A stretch of 56,714 nucleotides of DNA from an uncultured Lachnospiraceae bacterium (GTDB lineage Bacteria; Bacillota; Clostridia; Lachnospirales; Lachnospiraceae), in contig CAMJAP010000009.1 of assembly GCA_946403625.1 (NCBI GenBank), positions 1 to 56,714 of the forward strand. Reading direction: 5' to 3'. Shown here piece after piece: positions 26,263 to 34,679 of this stretch. The notes beneath the pieces were generated by a model, which was not told the origin of the DNA, ran no database searches, and was given only the letters and a program-made list of their open reading frames with translations. Position 1 is the stretch's first letter. Each line of letters begins with the position of its first letter. Made by a program: the position numbers and the translations under genes.

Positions 26263-27231
26263 TGCGTTTTCTTTCAGTACTTTCTGATAGATATCATAGG
26301 TTTCGCGGTCAAAACAGGAAAAGACGATGACCATCCCGTAATCCTTGTGCGTGGCGATCCAGCCGGCGGCCACTGCCAGTGCGATCGTCGCCGCCTCTTC
26401 CTTCGGATAGCCGTAAATACCGGTGGATATGGCCGGAAAGGCGATGCTGTGGATGTTGTTCTGCCGTGCCAGTTCCAGGCTGTTCTGGTAGCACGCCGCC
26501 AGCAGCTGCGCGTCGCTTTCCTTCCCATGATACACCGGTCCTACGGTATGGATGATATGCTTTGCCTTCAGGTTATATCCCTTGGTGATCTTGGCCTGTC
26601 CGGTCTTGCAGCCGTGCAGTTCCCGGCACTCTTCCAGCAGTTCTTTTCCTGCCGCCCGGTGGATGGCTCCGTCCACGCCGCCCCCGCCCAACAGGCTGGA
26701 ATTGGCCGCATTGACGATGCATTCGATATCCATCTTGGTGATATCCCCGATGTCGAAGAGGATCTTGTTTTCCAGCGGTGCCGTCCGCTCCCCTGCCAGC
26801 GTTTTTTCGATCAGTTCTTTCGAAAACAGAAAGGCTTTGCCGAAGGGATTGATCGCGATCCCCGCCTCCTGCTTGAAGTCTTTTGCCCCGCGCAGGACAT
26901 TTTCCATCGGGATCGTTACCGTGGTGGTCTTTTCGCCTTTGGAGGCCTCTTCCAATGATGTAAAGGCCACATTCCAGCGCTTGCCGTCATCCGACTGCAT
27001 CTGCAAAAGCCGCAGATCCGACAGACCGTTTGTTCCCGCGCCTTTTCCGGGACGCATACTCTTCACCGCGGTCTCCGGCTGCATCACCGGGATCACCAGT
27101 TCCGCATTGTCGCTGATGCGCTTGCGAAATGCCTCTGCCACCGCATCCAGTGCCTGTACGCCGCCCTGCTCATGAAGCGCCGCGATTGCCTCCTCTATGA
27201 TACGGTTTCCGCTTAAACGATCCTCTGCCAT
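26260..27231 (-). CDS. SseB-like domain fused to a macro domain
   Basis: The 323-residue protein has an N-terminal half (about residues 1-145) with SseB features, including WNVAFTSLEEASKG and GIAINPFGKAFLFSKE. A C-terminal macro domain (about 150-320) carries ADP-ribose-binding CIVNAANSSLLGGGGVDGAIH, split here as VNAANSSL and GGGGVDGAIH, plus AFPAISTGIYGYP. Macro domains of this class remove ADP-ribose or deacetylate O-acetyl-ADP-ribose; the substrate here is unknown. The start at ATG 27231 has GGAGGGA upstream. It ends where the secA control region begins. Confidence 0.88.
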   Translation of the reverse strand: MAEDRLSGNRIIEEAIAALHEQGGVQALDAVAEAFRKRISDNAELVIPVMQPETAVKSMRPGKGAGTNGLSDLRLLQMQSDDGKRWNVAFTSLEEASKGEKTTTVTIPMENVLRGAKDFKQEAGIAINPFGKAFLFSKELIEKTLAGERTAPLENKILFDIGDITKMDIECIVNAANSSLLGGGGVDGAIHRAAGKELLEECRELHGCKTGQAKITKGYNLKAKHIIHTVGPVYHGKESDAQLLAACYQNSLELARQNNIHSIAFPAISTGIYGYPKEEAATIALAVAAGWIATHKDYGMVIVFSCFDRETYDIYQKVLKENA

Positions 27232-27255
27232 TTCCGATCCCTCCTGTTTTCCTAT

Positions 27256-27285
27256 AAAACAAACCGGCCCTGTGTAAGAGCCGGT
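27256..27285 (-). terminator. Terminator after buk
   Basis: Arms ACCGGC (27263-27268) and GCCGGT (27280-27285), followed on the minus strand by TTTGTTTTA. It separates buk from the macro-domain gene. Confidence 0.75.
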
Positions 27286-27309
27286 CTGCAAAAGATGTCT
27301 TAATCCACA

Positions 27310-28374
27310 TCAATACTTCATTGCTTCTTCTTCACCGTTCAGCACGCGCAGGCCGCCCTGTGCCAGTGCCAGCAGCTCGTCTTCGCCGCCGTATACGGTG
27401 ATCGGTGCGATCCAGCTTACCTTGCGGGTAAACTCTGCAACCACCAGCTTGGAATATGCGATACCGCCGGTCAGGATGATCTGGTCTACCTTGCCTTCCA
27501 GAACCGCTGCCTGAGCGCCGATATTCTTGCTGATCTGATAGATGAATGCGTTGTATACTTCCTCTGCCTTCTTGTCACCTTCCTTGATGCGGTCTTCTAC
27601 CACACGCGCATCGTTGGTGCCCAGGTATGCATTGAAACCGCCGTTACCTACCAGCATCTTATAAATGGTCTTCTCATCGTACTTACCGGAGAAGCACAGT
27701 TTTACCAGTGCTCCGGGAGGTACTGCACCTGCACGCTCCGGGGAGAATGCGCCGTCACCGTCCAGTGCGTTGAACACGTCGATGATACGGCCGCCCTTGT
27801 GTGCGCCGACGGAAACACCGCCACCCATATGTACTACGATCAGGTTCAGATCCTTATAATCCTTGCCGATCTCTTTTGCATAACGCTTTGCGACTGCCTT
27901 CTGGTTCAATGCGTGGAATACGCTGGTACGCGGCAGCTCCGGTACACCGGAATATCTTGCCAGCGGCTGCAGTTCGTCAACAACCACGGGATCTACGATA
28001 AAGGACGGGATATTTACGCTGTCTGCGATCTCTCTAGCCAGGATACCGCCCAGGTTGGATGCGTGCTGTCCCTGCTTACCGATCTTCAGATCTTCCAACA
28101 GTTCGTCGGATACCGGATAGGTACCGCCCGGGATCGGCTTGAGCATACCGCCGCGGCCTACTACTGCTGCCAGGTCCTCTACTTTCACACCCTTGGATGC
28201 GATGAAGTCCATGATGATCTTTTTACGGAAATCCTTCTGGTCTACGATGGTCGCATACTGTGCGATCTCTTCGGTAGAATGTCTGAGGGTCTCCTCAAAT
28301 AACAGTTCCTCATCCTCGAACACACCGATCTTGGTCGATGTGGAGCCCGGATTGATGATCAATAACTTTGCCAT
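27310..28374 (-). CDS. buk: Butyrate kinase
   Basis: The 354-residue ASKHA-fold kinase has the N-terminal phosphate loop [17 protein letters not shown], the [20 protein letters not shown] segment near residue 180 and the ERAGAVPPG motif near residue 213 that is typical of butyrate (versus acetate) kinases. It converts butyryl phosphate and ADP to butyrate and ATP, the last step of the kinase route to butyrate. The partner ptb is at 30229-31146, separated by two genes. A promoter lies directly upstream and AAGGAG precedes the ATG, so it is probably expressed separately from ptb. Confidence 0.95.
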   Translation of the reverse strand: MAKLLIINPGSTSTKIGVFEDEELLFEETLRHSTEEIAQYATIVDQKDFRKKIIMDFIASKGVKVEDLAAVVGRGGMLKPIPGGTYPVSDELLEDLKIGKQGQHASNLGGILAREIADSVNIPSFIVDPVVVDELQPLARYSGVPELPRTSVFHALNQKAVAKRYAKEIGKDYKDLNLIVVHMGGGVSVGAHKGGRIIDVFNALDGDGAFSPERAGAVPPGALVKLCFSGKYDEKTIYKMLVGNGGFNAYLGTNDARVVEDRIKEGDKKAEEVYNAFIYQISKNIGAQAAVLEGKVDQIILTGGIAYSKLVVAEFTRKVSWIAPITVYGGEDELLALAQGGLRVLNGEEEAMKY

Positions 28375-28439
28375 GTTAAAGTCTCCTTTTTCCTATTGGT
28401 TCCGGCCAGTTCGTGCCGTCTTCTGTTCATACGCTCACT

Positions 28440-28468
28440 ACTATATCACTTTTCCGGAGTTTTTCCAA
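28440..28468 (-). promoter_or_regulatory. buk promoter
   Basis: Minus-strand TTGGAA (28468-28463), 17 bp and TATAGT (28445-28440), about 70 bases before the buk ATG. Confidence 0.65.
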
Positions 28469-28489
28469 GCCCCGAGAAAAAACGCCCCC

Positions 28490-29401
28490 TTACAGATCCT
28501 GCAGTGTCTGATCCTCGGTGTCTGCGGAATTGGCCTGCAGCCAGAGTTCCCGAGCCTCTTTGCTCAAAGGTCCGCGGCAATTCCAGCAAAAGCTTCCGCC
28601 TTCGGAACGTCCGAAGCCTTTTCCGCAATACGGGCAGGCACCCAATCCGCACAGCCCCATGATCACGCCTTCCAATAATACCAAAAACATACCCGCACCG
28701 AAAATAAGTACATTTTTCGTGATCAAAATGGTGATCAGTGTTACGACGGCGATCACGGCAAGGATCACATTGGAGGTCGTTTTTAACCTCTGATAACGAT
28801 CATACTTTTTCAGTTTGGAATCCTTATAAATCCGCCAGATTTCCTCCTTCGGAAGCAACGGAAAGTGCGTTAAAAGACCTTCCTGATCCAGGCCCGCCAT
28901 GCACAGATCCTCTGCCGGCTTGGTGTCATAGATGACGCCCATTTCCGGCATTGTCTCCTGCAGAGTATCTTTCTTCCGAATGTATTTTTTCAACGCAATA
29001 TATGCCTGATGTCTTCCCTTGAAAATGAGCGCAAATATCAGCAGATCAAATACCGAAGCAAGCGCTATCATCAAAGCCTTCATGGTGTGCAGATCCTCAT
29101 CCATAACACCAAAAAGCGTCGATATCACAAACAGCGGAATGAATATCTGCACCAGCAATTCCTGACCGGAATATAACCTGCAGGTGCCGTCGCTGCCCCA
29201 AAAATCATAAGTGCCGTACCGCAAACCGCCCAGTTCGCCCAGTCGATAGATTTTTACCCTGCAAAGCCCCCGCTCCGGCTGGTACACGACAATAGTGGGA
29301 TACTTCTTTTCGATCAAAATTCGGAATACCTTATGTAATCCGATAAGGATCGGTAAAACAACACATGTAATTTTTAATGCTTCGACTAAATTTGCAGACA
29401 T
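28490..29401 (-). CDS. Membrane protein with C-terminal zinc ribbon, function unknown
   Basis: The 303-residue protein has an N-terminal membrane segment (about 8-25) and a membrane pair near residues 85-135. Another pair lies near 212-250. A four-cysteine CPYCG...CWNCRG ribbon follows at about residues 258-282. The central soluble part between the membrane pairs is helical and charged. I recognise no family. It stands between trmL and buk on the same strand and could be read from either the trmL region or its own promoter. Confidence 0.72.
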   Translation of the reverse strand: MSANLVEALKITCVVLPILIGLHKVFRILIEKKYPTIVVYQPERGLCRVKIYRLGELGGLRYGTYDFWGSDGTCRLYSGQELLVQIFIPLFVISTLFGVMDEDLHTMKALMIALASVFDLLIFALIFKGRHQAYIALKKYIRKKDTLQETMPEMGVIYDTKPAEDLCMAGLDQEGLLTHFPLLPKEEIWRIYKDSKLKKYDRYQRLKTTSNVILAVIAVVTLITILITKNVLIFGAGMFLVLLEGVIMGLCGLGACPYCGKGFGRSEGGSFCWNCRGPLSKEARELWLQANSADTEDQTLQDL

Positions 29402-29457
29402 AATCCTTCCCCCGCTTTCTCATCAGTTGCCTGTACAACGGTTCTGCCTGTATCATA

Positions 29458-29493
29458 CCGCAAAAGCCGGATGGTTATCTACCAATCCGGCTT
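29458..29493 (-). terminator. Possible terminator after trmL
   Basis: Arms AAGCCGGAT (29464-29472) and ATCCGGCTT (29485-29493) are perfect, but the minus-strand tail is only TTTT before GC, so termination may be partial. Confidence 0.55.
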
Positions 29494-29538
29494 GGAATAC
29501 ATGCTACTGCAGGTTGCCTTTTCGGTTTTCTGAATGTA

Positions 29539-30036
29539 TCACTGTCCCTTCCAATGCAGACGATGCAGTTCTCCGGCCTGCTCCATTCCGGCAAAGCCCT
29601 GCTGCCTCAGTGCCTCATAAAGGACGATACTGGCAGAATTGGCCAGATTCAGGGAGCGGATGGTCGGCAGCATCGGGATACGGATGCACTGCTCCTCGTG
29701 ATCCACCAGGATCTCTTCCGGAATGCCGGCACTCTCCTTGCCGAACATAATATAGTCCTCCGGGCCGTACGCCACATCGGTATAACAATACTTTGCCTTG
29801 GTGGTCGCATACCAGATCTTTGCCCCGGGATTGCGCTCCAAAAAGTCTTCGTAATTGAGATACCGGGCATAGTCCAGCTGGTCCCAATAATCCATCCCGG
29901 CGCGTTTGACTGCCTGCTCGGTCAGACGAAAGCCCAGCGGTTCGATCAGATGCAGTTTGGTGCCGGTTGCCACACAGGTACGCCCGATGGCGCCGGTATT
30001 GTGCGGGATCTCGGGTTGATGTAATACGATATTCAT
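29539..30036 (-). CDS. trmL: tRNA (cytidine(34)-2'-O)-methyltransferase
   Basis: The 165-residue SPOUT-fold protein begins MNIVLHQPEIPHNTGAIGR, with the Asn-Thr-Gly-Arg motif of TrmL (YibK). It continues with MFGKESAGIPEE and IPMLPTIRSLNLANSASI, the trefoil-knot AdoMet site. The enzyme methylates the wobble ribose of tRNA-Leu isoacceptors. The chosen ATG is the family start; the frame upstream is non-homologous. It sits between ptb and the membrane protein at 28490. Confidence 0.95.
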   Translation of the reverse strand: MNIVLHQPEIPHNTGAIGRTCVATGTKLHLIEPLGFRLTEQAVKRAGMDYWDQLDYARYLNYEDFLERNPGAKIWYATTKAKYCYTDVAYGPEDYIMFGKESAGIPEEILVDHEEQCIRIPMLPTIRSLNLANSASIVLYEALRQQGFAGMEQAGELHRLHWKGQ

Positions 30037-30169
30037 ACGATATCCTCTCTGCTTCGTTAAACTCACAAACGCAATTATCTGCATTTTCATGTTTAAGATA
30101 TCCGCGCGTTTGCTCGTTATATATTTTACATATCGGCAATGATTTTTGTTACTGCGTATAAATTACAGA

Positions 30170-30208
30170 AAAACAGCCATTCACTGCATTGCTGCCGCAA
30201 ATGGCTGT
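30170..30208 (-). terminator. Terminator after ptb
   Basis: Arms ACAGCCATT (30173-30181) and AATGGCTGT (30200-30208), with a T-run on the minus side. It separates ptb from trmL. Confidence 0.78.
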
Positions 30209-30228
30209 CGGTTCCTTAGTCGTTTGAT

Positions 30229-31146
30229 TTATGCGTTCTGGAAATGCTCTGCAACGATCGCAGCCAGTGCCAGAGAGTTCACCTTAACCTCGGTGGAATC
30301 GGAACGGCTGGTCAGAATAACCGGAGCCTTGGTACCGGTCATGATGTTACCGTTCTTGCAATCGCACAGGTGAGTCAGGGTCTTGTAAACCAGGTTACCT
30401 GCGTGAATATCCGGGAACAGGATCACATCGGCATCACCAACGATCTTGCGGCCTTCTGCGCCCTTGTGTTTTGCAGCTTCACGATCGATTGCAAGGTCCA
30501 GAGACAGCGGTCCGTCTACGATGCATCCGCTGATCTTGCCTTCTGCACACATCTTGGTCAGCTCGTCTGCCTCTACGGTAGCCGGCATCTTCGGGTTTAC
30601 GACTTCTACTGCTGCAACCGGAGCTACCTTCGGCTCTGCGATACCGCAAGCCTGGGCGATCTCTACGGTATTGTTGATGATCGCTACCTTATCGTCCAGT
30701 GTCGGATACGGGATGAATGCCACGTCGCTTAAGAACAGCAGGCCTTCGTGACCTTTGATCTCGAATACGCATACGTGAGACAGGGTCTTGTCGGTACGCA
30801 GACCAACTTCCTTATCCAGCACGCTCTTTAAGAAATTCTTGGTATCGATGATACCCTTCATATACATATCGGCCTTGCCGTTGTGTACCAGCTCTACTGC
30901 CTTGTGTGCTGCAGCGATCATATCCGGCTCGTCAATGATCTCAAACTGGGACAGGTCGATGTTCATCTCTTTTGCGATGGACTCCATCTTTGCCTTGTCG
31001 CCAACCAGGATCGCATCTGCGATGCCCTTCTTCTTTGCTACATCCACTGCTTCCAGTACTGCGCTGTCCTGTGCACAAGCTACGGAAACTTTCTTGGTGT
31101 TGACTGCCGATACTTTCGACAACAGATCGTCAAAACTCTTGCTCAT
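30229..31146 (-). CDS. ptb: Phosphate butyryltransferase
   Basis: The 305-residue protein aligns along its length with the Ptb/Pta C-terminal fold: DAILVGDKAK near residue 46, DMYMKGIIDTKNFLKSVLD near residue 95, and DGPLSLDLAID near residue 210. It converts butyryl-CoA and phosphate to butyryl phosphate, the substrate of Buk. The second of two close ATGs (31146) is preferred because GGAG is 7 bases before it. A terminator and two further genes separate it from buk, unlike the usual ptb-buk pair. Codon use suggests strong expression. Confidence 0.93.
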   Translation of the reverse strand: MSKSFDDLLSKVSAVNTKKVSVACAQDSAVLEAVDVAKKKGIADAILVGDKAKMESIAKEMNIDLSQFEIIDEPDMIAAAHKAVELVHNGKADMYMKGIIDTKNFLKSVLDKEVGLRTDKTLSHVCVFEIKGHEGLLFLSDVAFIPYPTLDDKVAIINNTVEIAQACGIAEPKVAPVAAVEVVNPKMPATVEADELTKMCAEGKISGCIVDGPLSLDLAIDREAAKHKGAEGRKIVGDADVILFPDIHAGNLVYKTLTHLCDCKNGNIMTGTKAPVILTSRSDSTEVKVNSLALAAIVAEHFQNA

Positions 31147-31281
31147 GTTCATTCTCCTTTATGTTCTCTTATACTCTCACGGCATTCCCCCACGCCGTAT
31201 GATCTCCTGCGGGCACGACGCCCCTAGTGCTATAGTTTATTACAACGCCTTACGAAAAGCAAGTTTTTTCAAAAATGCGGC

Positions 31282-32508
31282 TTAATAGATGCCGCCGATC
31301 CCGGTGTCGTTATCGATGGTGTTCATATTGTACAGAATGAGCACATCCGTGATCTCCGGATGCTCATTGATAAACTTGGACGGGCCGCCCTTGTAATAGC
31401 GGGTGTCAAAAACATAGACCGTGTGATAATGCGCCAGCAGATACGGCACAAAACAGTTGGCATAGCTGTCCTTGACCACGGCGATCGCACCATCGGCCAC
31501 CGCATCGTTGGTGATGGTGACCATCGGATGGATATTGTTTAAGAAATAGGAATACTGATCCTTCTGTGTCAGATATTCCGGATTGTACGGGGTATCCGTT
31601 ACCTCTTTGCTGTCGGAATACTCCACGGTCAGATCCCACGCCGGATACGTATAGGAAACGATCGTGTCCGGTACAAAATAGGTATCATTCAATTTGGAAA
31701 AAATGGTTCCGTAGAAATCTTCCGAAACGGTCTCCGCCGTATAGTCCTCTAACGCGATCGGCGTAAGTCCTCTCGCCTCGCAAAACGCAAGGTATCCGAC
31801 ATAGGCACCGTCGGTGGTCCAGTGATGATCGGTACGGTAATACAAGCGGCGGTCACTGACCTGCTTTAGCGGTGTTGCTACATCGATGTTCTGCATCTCT
31901 TCCGGCATGGCCGCATAGATGTATCGAATGATCCCCTTCTGGGTCGGACGGTATGCACCTTTTTCCGCCTGAATCGTGATCACATCTTCCCTGCGCTGCG
32001 CCAGTTCATCCGGTGCGGTCTTTGGCAACTGCTCCGCATTGATGCTCACCGCCGTGGGTACCAGCATCAGATAGCACTGTGCATTCTCCACATTCTGCGC
32101 CAGCTTGGTGAACTGCGCGATCTGCTTTTCCGTATTGACCGGTGCATCGTAGACTTCGATCAGAGAGCCGTCCTTTGCGATATAGACACCGTTGATCTCT
32201 TTCCGGCCGCTGCGGCGTTCCGCCTCGGTCATGATCCCCAGGAAACTGTCACGCATGGGGAAATGATCTGCCGCATAAGTACCGATGCCGTCCGTAAAGC
32301 GGCCGCCTTTCACATTCTCCCAAGTCAGCTCCGGCATCTTTGCCAGGGTACGGTTCTCATTATCGGAAAAGTCTTTTTTCGGCGTCACAAAGAACGCTAT
32401 GCCAAAGCACAGGATCATTGCGCAGATCAGATAGACTACGACACGGTCGGTAAGGGTGATCTGTTTTTCCGCTTGTTCAGTTGTCGCCTGATTTTTTTGT
32501 TCTTCCAT
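31282..32508 (-). CDS. DHHW-family (AlgX-like) membrane-anchored protein
   Basis: The 408-residue protein has one membrane segment (about 27-45) and an external SGNH-like fold that resembles AlgX/AlgJ. The family signature is present as YRTDHHWTTDGAY near residue 225, and KDSYANCFVPYL near residue 347 supplies the equivalent of the serine block. DHHW proteins work with MBOAT acyltransferases in O-acetylating exopolysaccharide or cell-wall polymers. The MBOAT gene lies 163 bases upstream. No clear Shine-Dalgarno precedes the ATG. Confidence 0.88.
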   Translation of the reverse strand: MEEQKNQATTEQAEKQITLTDRVVVYLICAMILCFGIAFFVTPKKDFSDNENRTLAKMPELTWENVKGGRFTDGIGTYAADHFPMRDSFLGIMTEAERRSGRKEINGVYIAKDGSLIEVYDAPVNTEKQIAQFTKLAQNVENAQCYLMLVPTAVSINAEQLPKTAPDELAQRREDVITIQAEKGAYRPTQKGIIRYIYAAMPEEMQNIDVATPLKQVSDRRLYYRTDHHWTTDGAYVGYLAFCEARGLTPIALEDYTAETVSEDFYGTIFSKLNDTYFVPDTIVSYTYPAWDLTVEYSDSKEVTDTPYNPEYLTQKDQYSYFLNNIHPMVTITNDAVADGAIAVVKDSYANCFVPYLLAHYHTVYVFDTRYYKGGPSKFINEHPEITDVLILYNMNTIDNDTGIGGIY

Positions 32509-32563
32509 GGTTGTCTGTATTAAATCTGTAAAATCTTTTATTTACCGTATGGCAGGAGTTGTG

Positions 32564-32654
32564 CCCCTCATCCGCCCTTCGGCGAACAGTCCTACTAAAC
32601 TCGCAAGCTCGTTAAGTAGGAACTGGTTTTCCCCCCGCAAGCGAGGGGAAGGCA
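32564..32654. repeat. Dispersed GC-hairpin repeat, long copy
   Basis: It starts CCCCTCATCCG and ends CCCCCCGCAAGCGAGGGGAAGGCA (the two halves separated by a second imperfect hairpin built on CCTACTAA...TTAAGTAGG). It belongs to the same family as copies near 13507, 39785, 43816 and 51499, and lies between the MBOAT and DHHW genes. Confidence 0.78.
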
Positions 32655-32671
32655 TGTGTTTCCCGGAAAGC

Positions 32672-34081
32672 TTAAAAACGGAAATACAAAAACGGGTTGT
32701 AGGTGTCGCGCACCAGGCTGGCTACCGCTACCATAAACAAAGCGATCAGCAAAAGGGCTCCGCATGTGGTATAGAGGTTGCGGCGATACGCATTGGCGCC
32801 TGCCAGTTTCTTCTGAAACCAGGGATATACCGGGAAGGCCAAAAGGATCGCTGCCAGCAAAAACGGCAGATAGTTGCCTGCGTACCAGCGCAGCTCCTGT
32901 CCGATCAGCGCATTGCCCGGAAGGCCGATGAGCTGCGGGAAATACTGCCCCATCTCCGCCATATCATCAAACGTAAAGATTCCGAAACCGAATACCACGA
33001 TCACAATTGCGTACAGATGTTGTAAAAACTTCGGCAGCTTCGCCAGACCTTTGCCCCACACATATTTTTCCAGTGTGAGCAGGATGCCGTGATAAAGCCC
33101 CCACAACACAAAGTTCCAGGAAGCGCCGTGCCACAGACCGGTCAGGAACCAGACCGCGAACATATTGCGCAGATGCTTGGCCGTTCCCACCCGGTTACCG
33201 CCCAGCGGGATATACACATAATCGCGAAACCATGTCGATAACGAAACATGCCAGCGATGCCAAAAGTCCGTAATGGAGGTTGCGCTGAGCGGATAGATGA
33301 AGTTTTCCGGGAAATGGAATCCCAGCATCCAGCCCAGGCCGATGGCCATATCGCTGTAGGCACTAAAATCATAATACAGCTGCAAGGTAAAACATAAGAG
33401 CCCCAGCCACGCCGTAGCTACACTGATCCCGTCCGCCACGCGAATCGTATCCCACAGCGCACCGATCTGGTTGGCGATCAATACCTTGCGCAGCAATCCT
33501 AACAGGAAACGCTTCATACCGCGCACGAAGCCGCTCTCGCAGACCGTACGCTGATGCAGTTCTTCCTGCACCGTAGAAAAACGCACGATCGGTCCGGCGA
33601 TCAGCTGCGGAAACATGGATACATAGGTCAGGTACGACAAATAATTATGCTCCACTTTCACCCTTCCCTTATAAACATCAATAGAATAGCTCACAGTTTG
33701 GAAGGTATAGAAACTGATGCCCACCGGCAAGGCCACACCGGGTAGCGTCGCATCCCACGGGGTCAGTCGGTTCCAGATCCCCACCGCAAAATCCGCATAT
33801 TTAAAGTATGCCAGTAATGAGAAATTGATGAGCAGCGCCACGCTCAGAAACAGGCGCTTTCGAAAGAGCGTCGTACCGTATTTTTCCTGCAATATGCCGT
33901 CCAGATAGTCAACAAATGACGACAACAGCATCAAGAGGATATAGACCGGTTCGCCCCATGCATAAAAGATCAAACTAAAGACCAGCAGGACGAAATTTTT
34001 CGCCCTGCCGGGAAATAAATAGTATAGGATTAGGAATGCCGGTAAAAAGAAAAACAAAAACGGCAGACTGCTAAATACCAT
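32672..34081 (-). CDS. MBOAT-family O-acyltransferase (AlgI/DltB-like)
   Basis: The 469-residue protein has about eleven membrane helices and the MBOAT signature: SITDFWHRWHVSLSTWFRDYVYIPLGGNR, read here as FWHRWHVSLS and RDYVYIPLGGN near residue 285. The conserved histidine is in WHGASWNFV near residue 330. Such enzymes carry acyl groups across the membrane to an external partner. With SGNH, DHHW and DUF4358 neighbours, a polymer O-acetylation role is more likely than D-alanylation, because no dltA or dltC is nearby. It starts 15 bases after the DUF4358 gene. Confidence 0.93.
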   Translation of the reverse strand: MVFSSLPFLFFFLPAFLILYYLFPGRAKNFVLLVFSLIFYAWGEPVYILLMLLSSFVDYLDGILQEKYGTTLFRKRLFLSVALLINFSLLAYFKYADFAVGIWNRLTPWDATLPGVALPVGISFYTFQTVSYSIDVYKGRVKVEHNYLSYLTYVSMFPQLIAGPIVRFSTVQEELHQRTVCESGFVRGMKRFLLGLLRKVLIANQIGALWDTIRVADGISVATAWLGLLCFTLQLYYDFSAYSDMAIGLGWMLGFHFPENFIYPLSATSITDFWHRWHVSLSTWFRDYVYIPLGGNRVGTAKHLRNMFAVWFLTGLWHGASWNFVLWGLYHGILLTLEKYVWGKGLAKLPKFLQHLYAIVIVVFGFGIFTFDDMAEMGQYFPQLIGLPGNALIGQELRWYAGNYLPFLLAAILLAFPVYPWFQKKLAGANAYRRNLYTTCGALLLIALFMVAVASLVRDTYNPFLYFRF

Positions 34082-34096
34082 ACATATACCGCTCTC

Positions 34097-34639
34097 TTAT
34101 TGTCCTGCCAGACTGGTCTGAATGATCGTTTCGATCCCTGCCGCATCCGGTGAGATCACCAGATACAGAACATCGCCCTTTTTCTTTACGGATGCCGCCT
34201 TGATCATATCCGCCTGCTCCGGCAGATAAGAAAGCATTTCCGGAGAAGACAACTGCCCCAGTACCGCATTCAGCTTTTCTTCTACGGCTGCGATATTTGC
34301 CTCATCCGCAACTTTCAAAATGATCACGCGATCCGCATGCACCTCGTCGCCTTCCGCAAAAATATAGTCGGAAAGCATAGTGGCATCGATCCCGTAATAG
34401 TTCATCAGCCAGTCCGCGTCTGCCTCATACATATCCGGCAGTTCGTAAGTGGTCTTGATCACTTCATAGATCTCGCTCGGCTGCAATGCCGCAACGGCTT
34501 CTTCCGTCGGCGCTGCCGCTTCTTCGGTCGGTGCCGCTGCTGCCTGTGTCGGCTCTGCCACTGCCGGCTGTTTCTCTCCGTTACATCCGGCCAGGCACAG
34601 CATCGCCAGGCCGCAGATCAATAATGTTTTCTTTTTCAT
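34097..34639 (-). CDS. DUF4358 lipoprotein
   Basis: The 180-residue product has a lipoprotein signal peptide ending in LAGC (Cys19), an Ala, Pro, Glu and Thr-rich linker with repeated APTEEA units (about residues 25-50) and a DUF4358 domain. DUF4358 lipoproteins are often encoded beside MBOAT and SGNH genes in Clostridia, so it is probably an accessory of that system. ATG 34639 is chosen for its signal peptide; the upstream open frame is a run of basic residues inside the SGNH gene end. Confidence 0.85.
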   Translation of the reverse strand: MKKKTLLICGLAMLCLAGCNGEKQPAVAEPTQAAAAPTEEAAAPTEEAVAALQPSEIYEVIKTTYELPDMYEADADWLMNYYGIDATMLSDYIFAEGDEVHADRVIILKVADEANIAAVEEKLNAVLGQLSSPEMLSYLPEQADMIKAASVKKKGDVLYLVISPDAAGIETIIQTSLAGQ

Positions 34640-34679
34640 AATCTTCTCCTCCCGTTTTGCCGCTTTGCAAAACTTTTTC

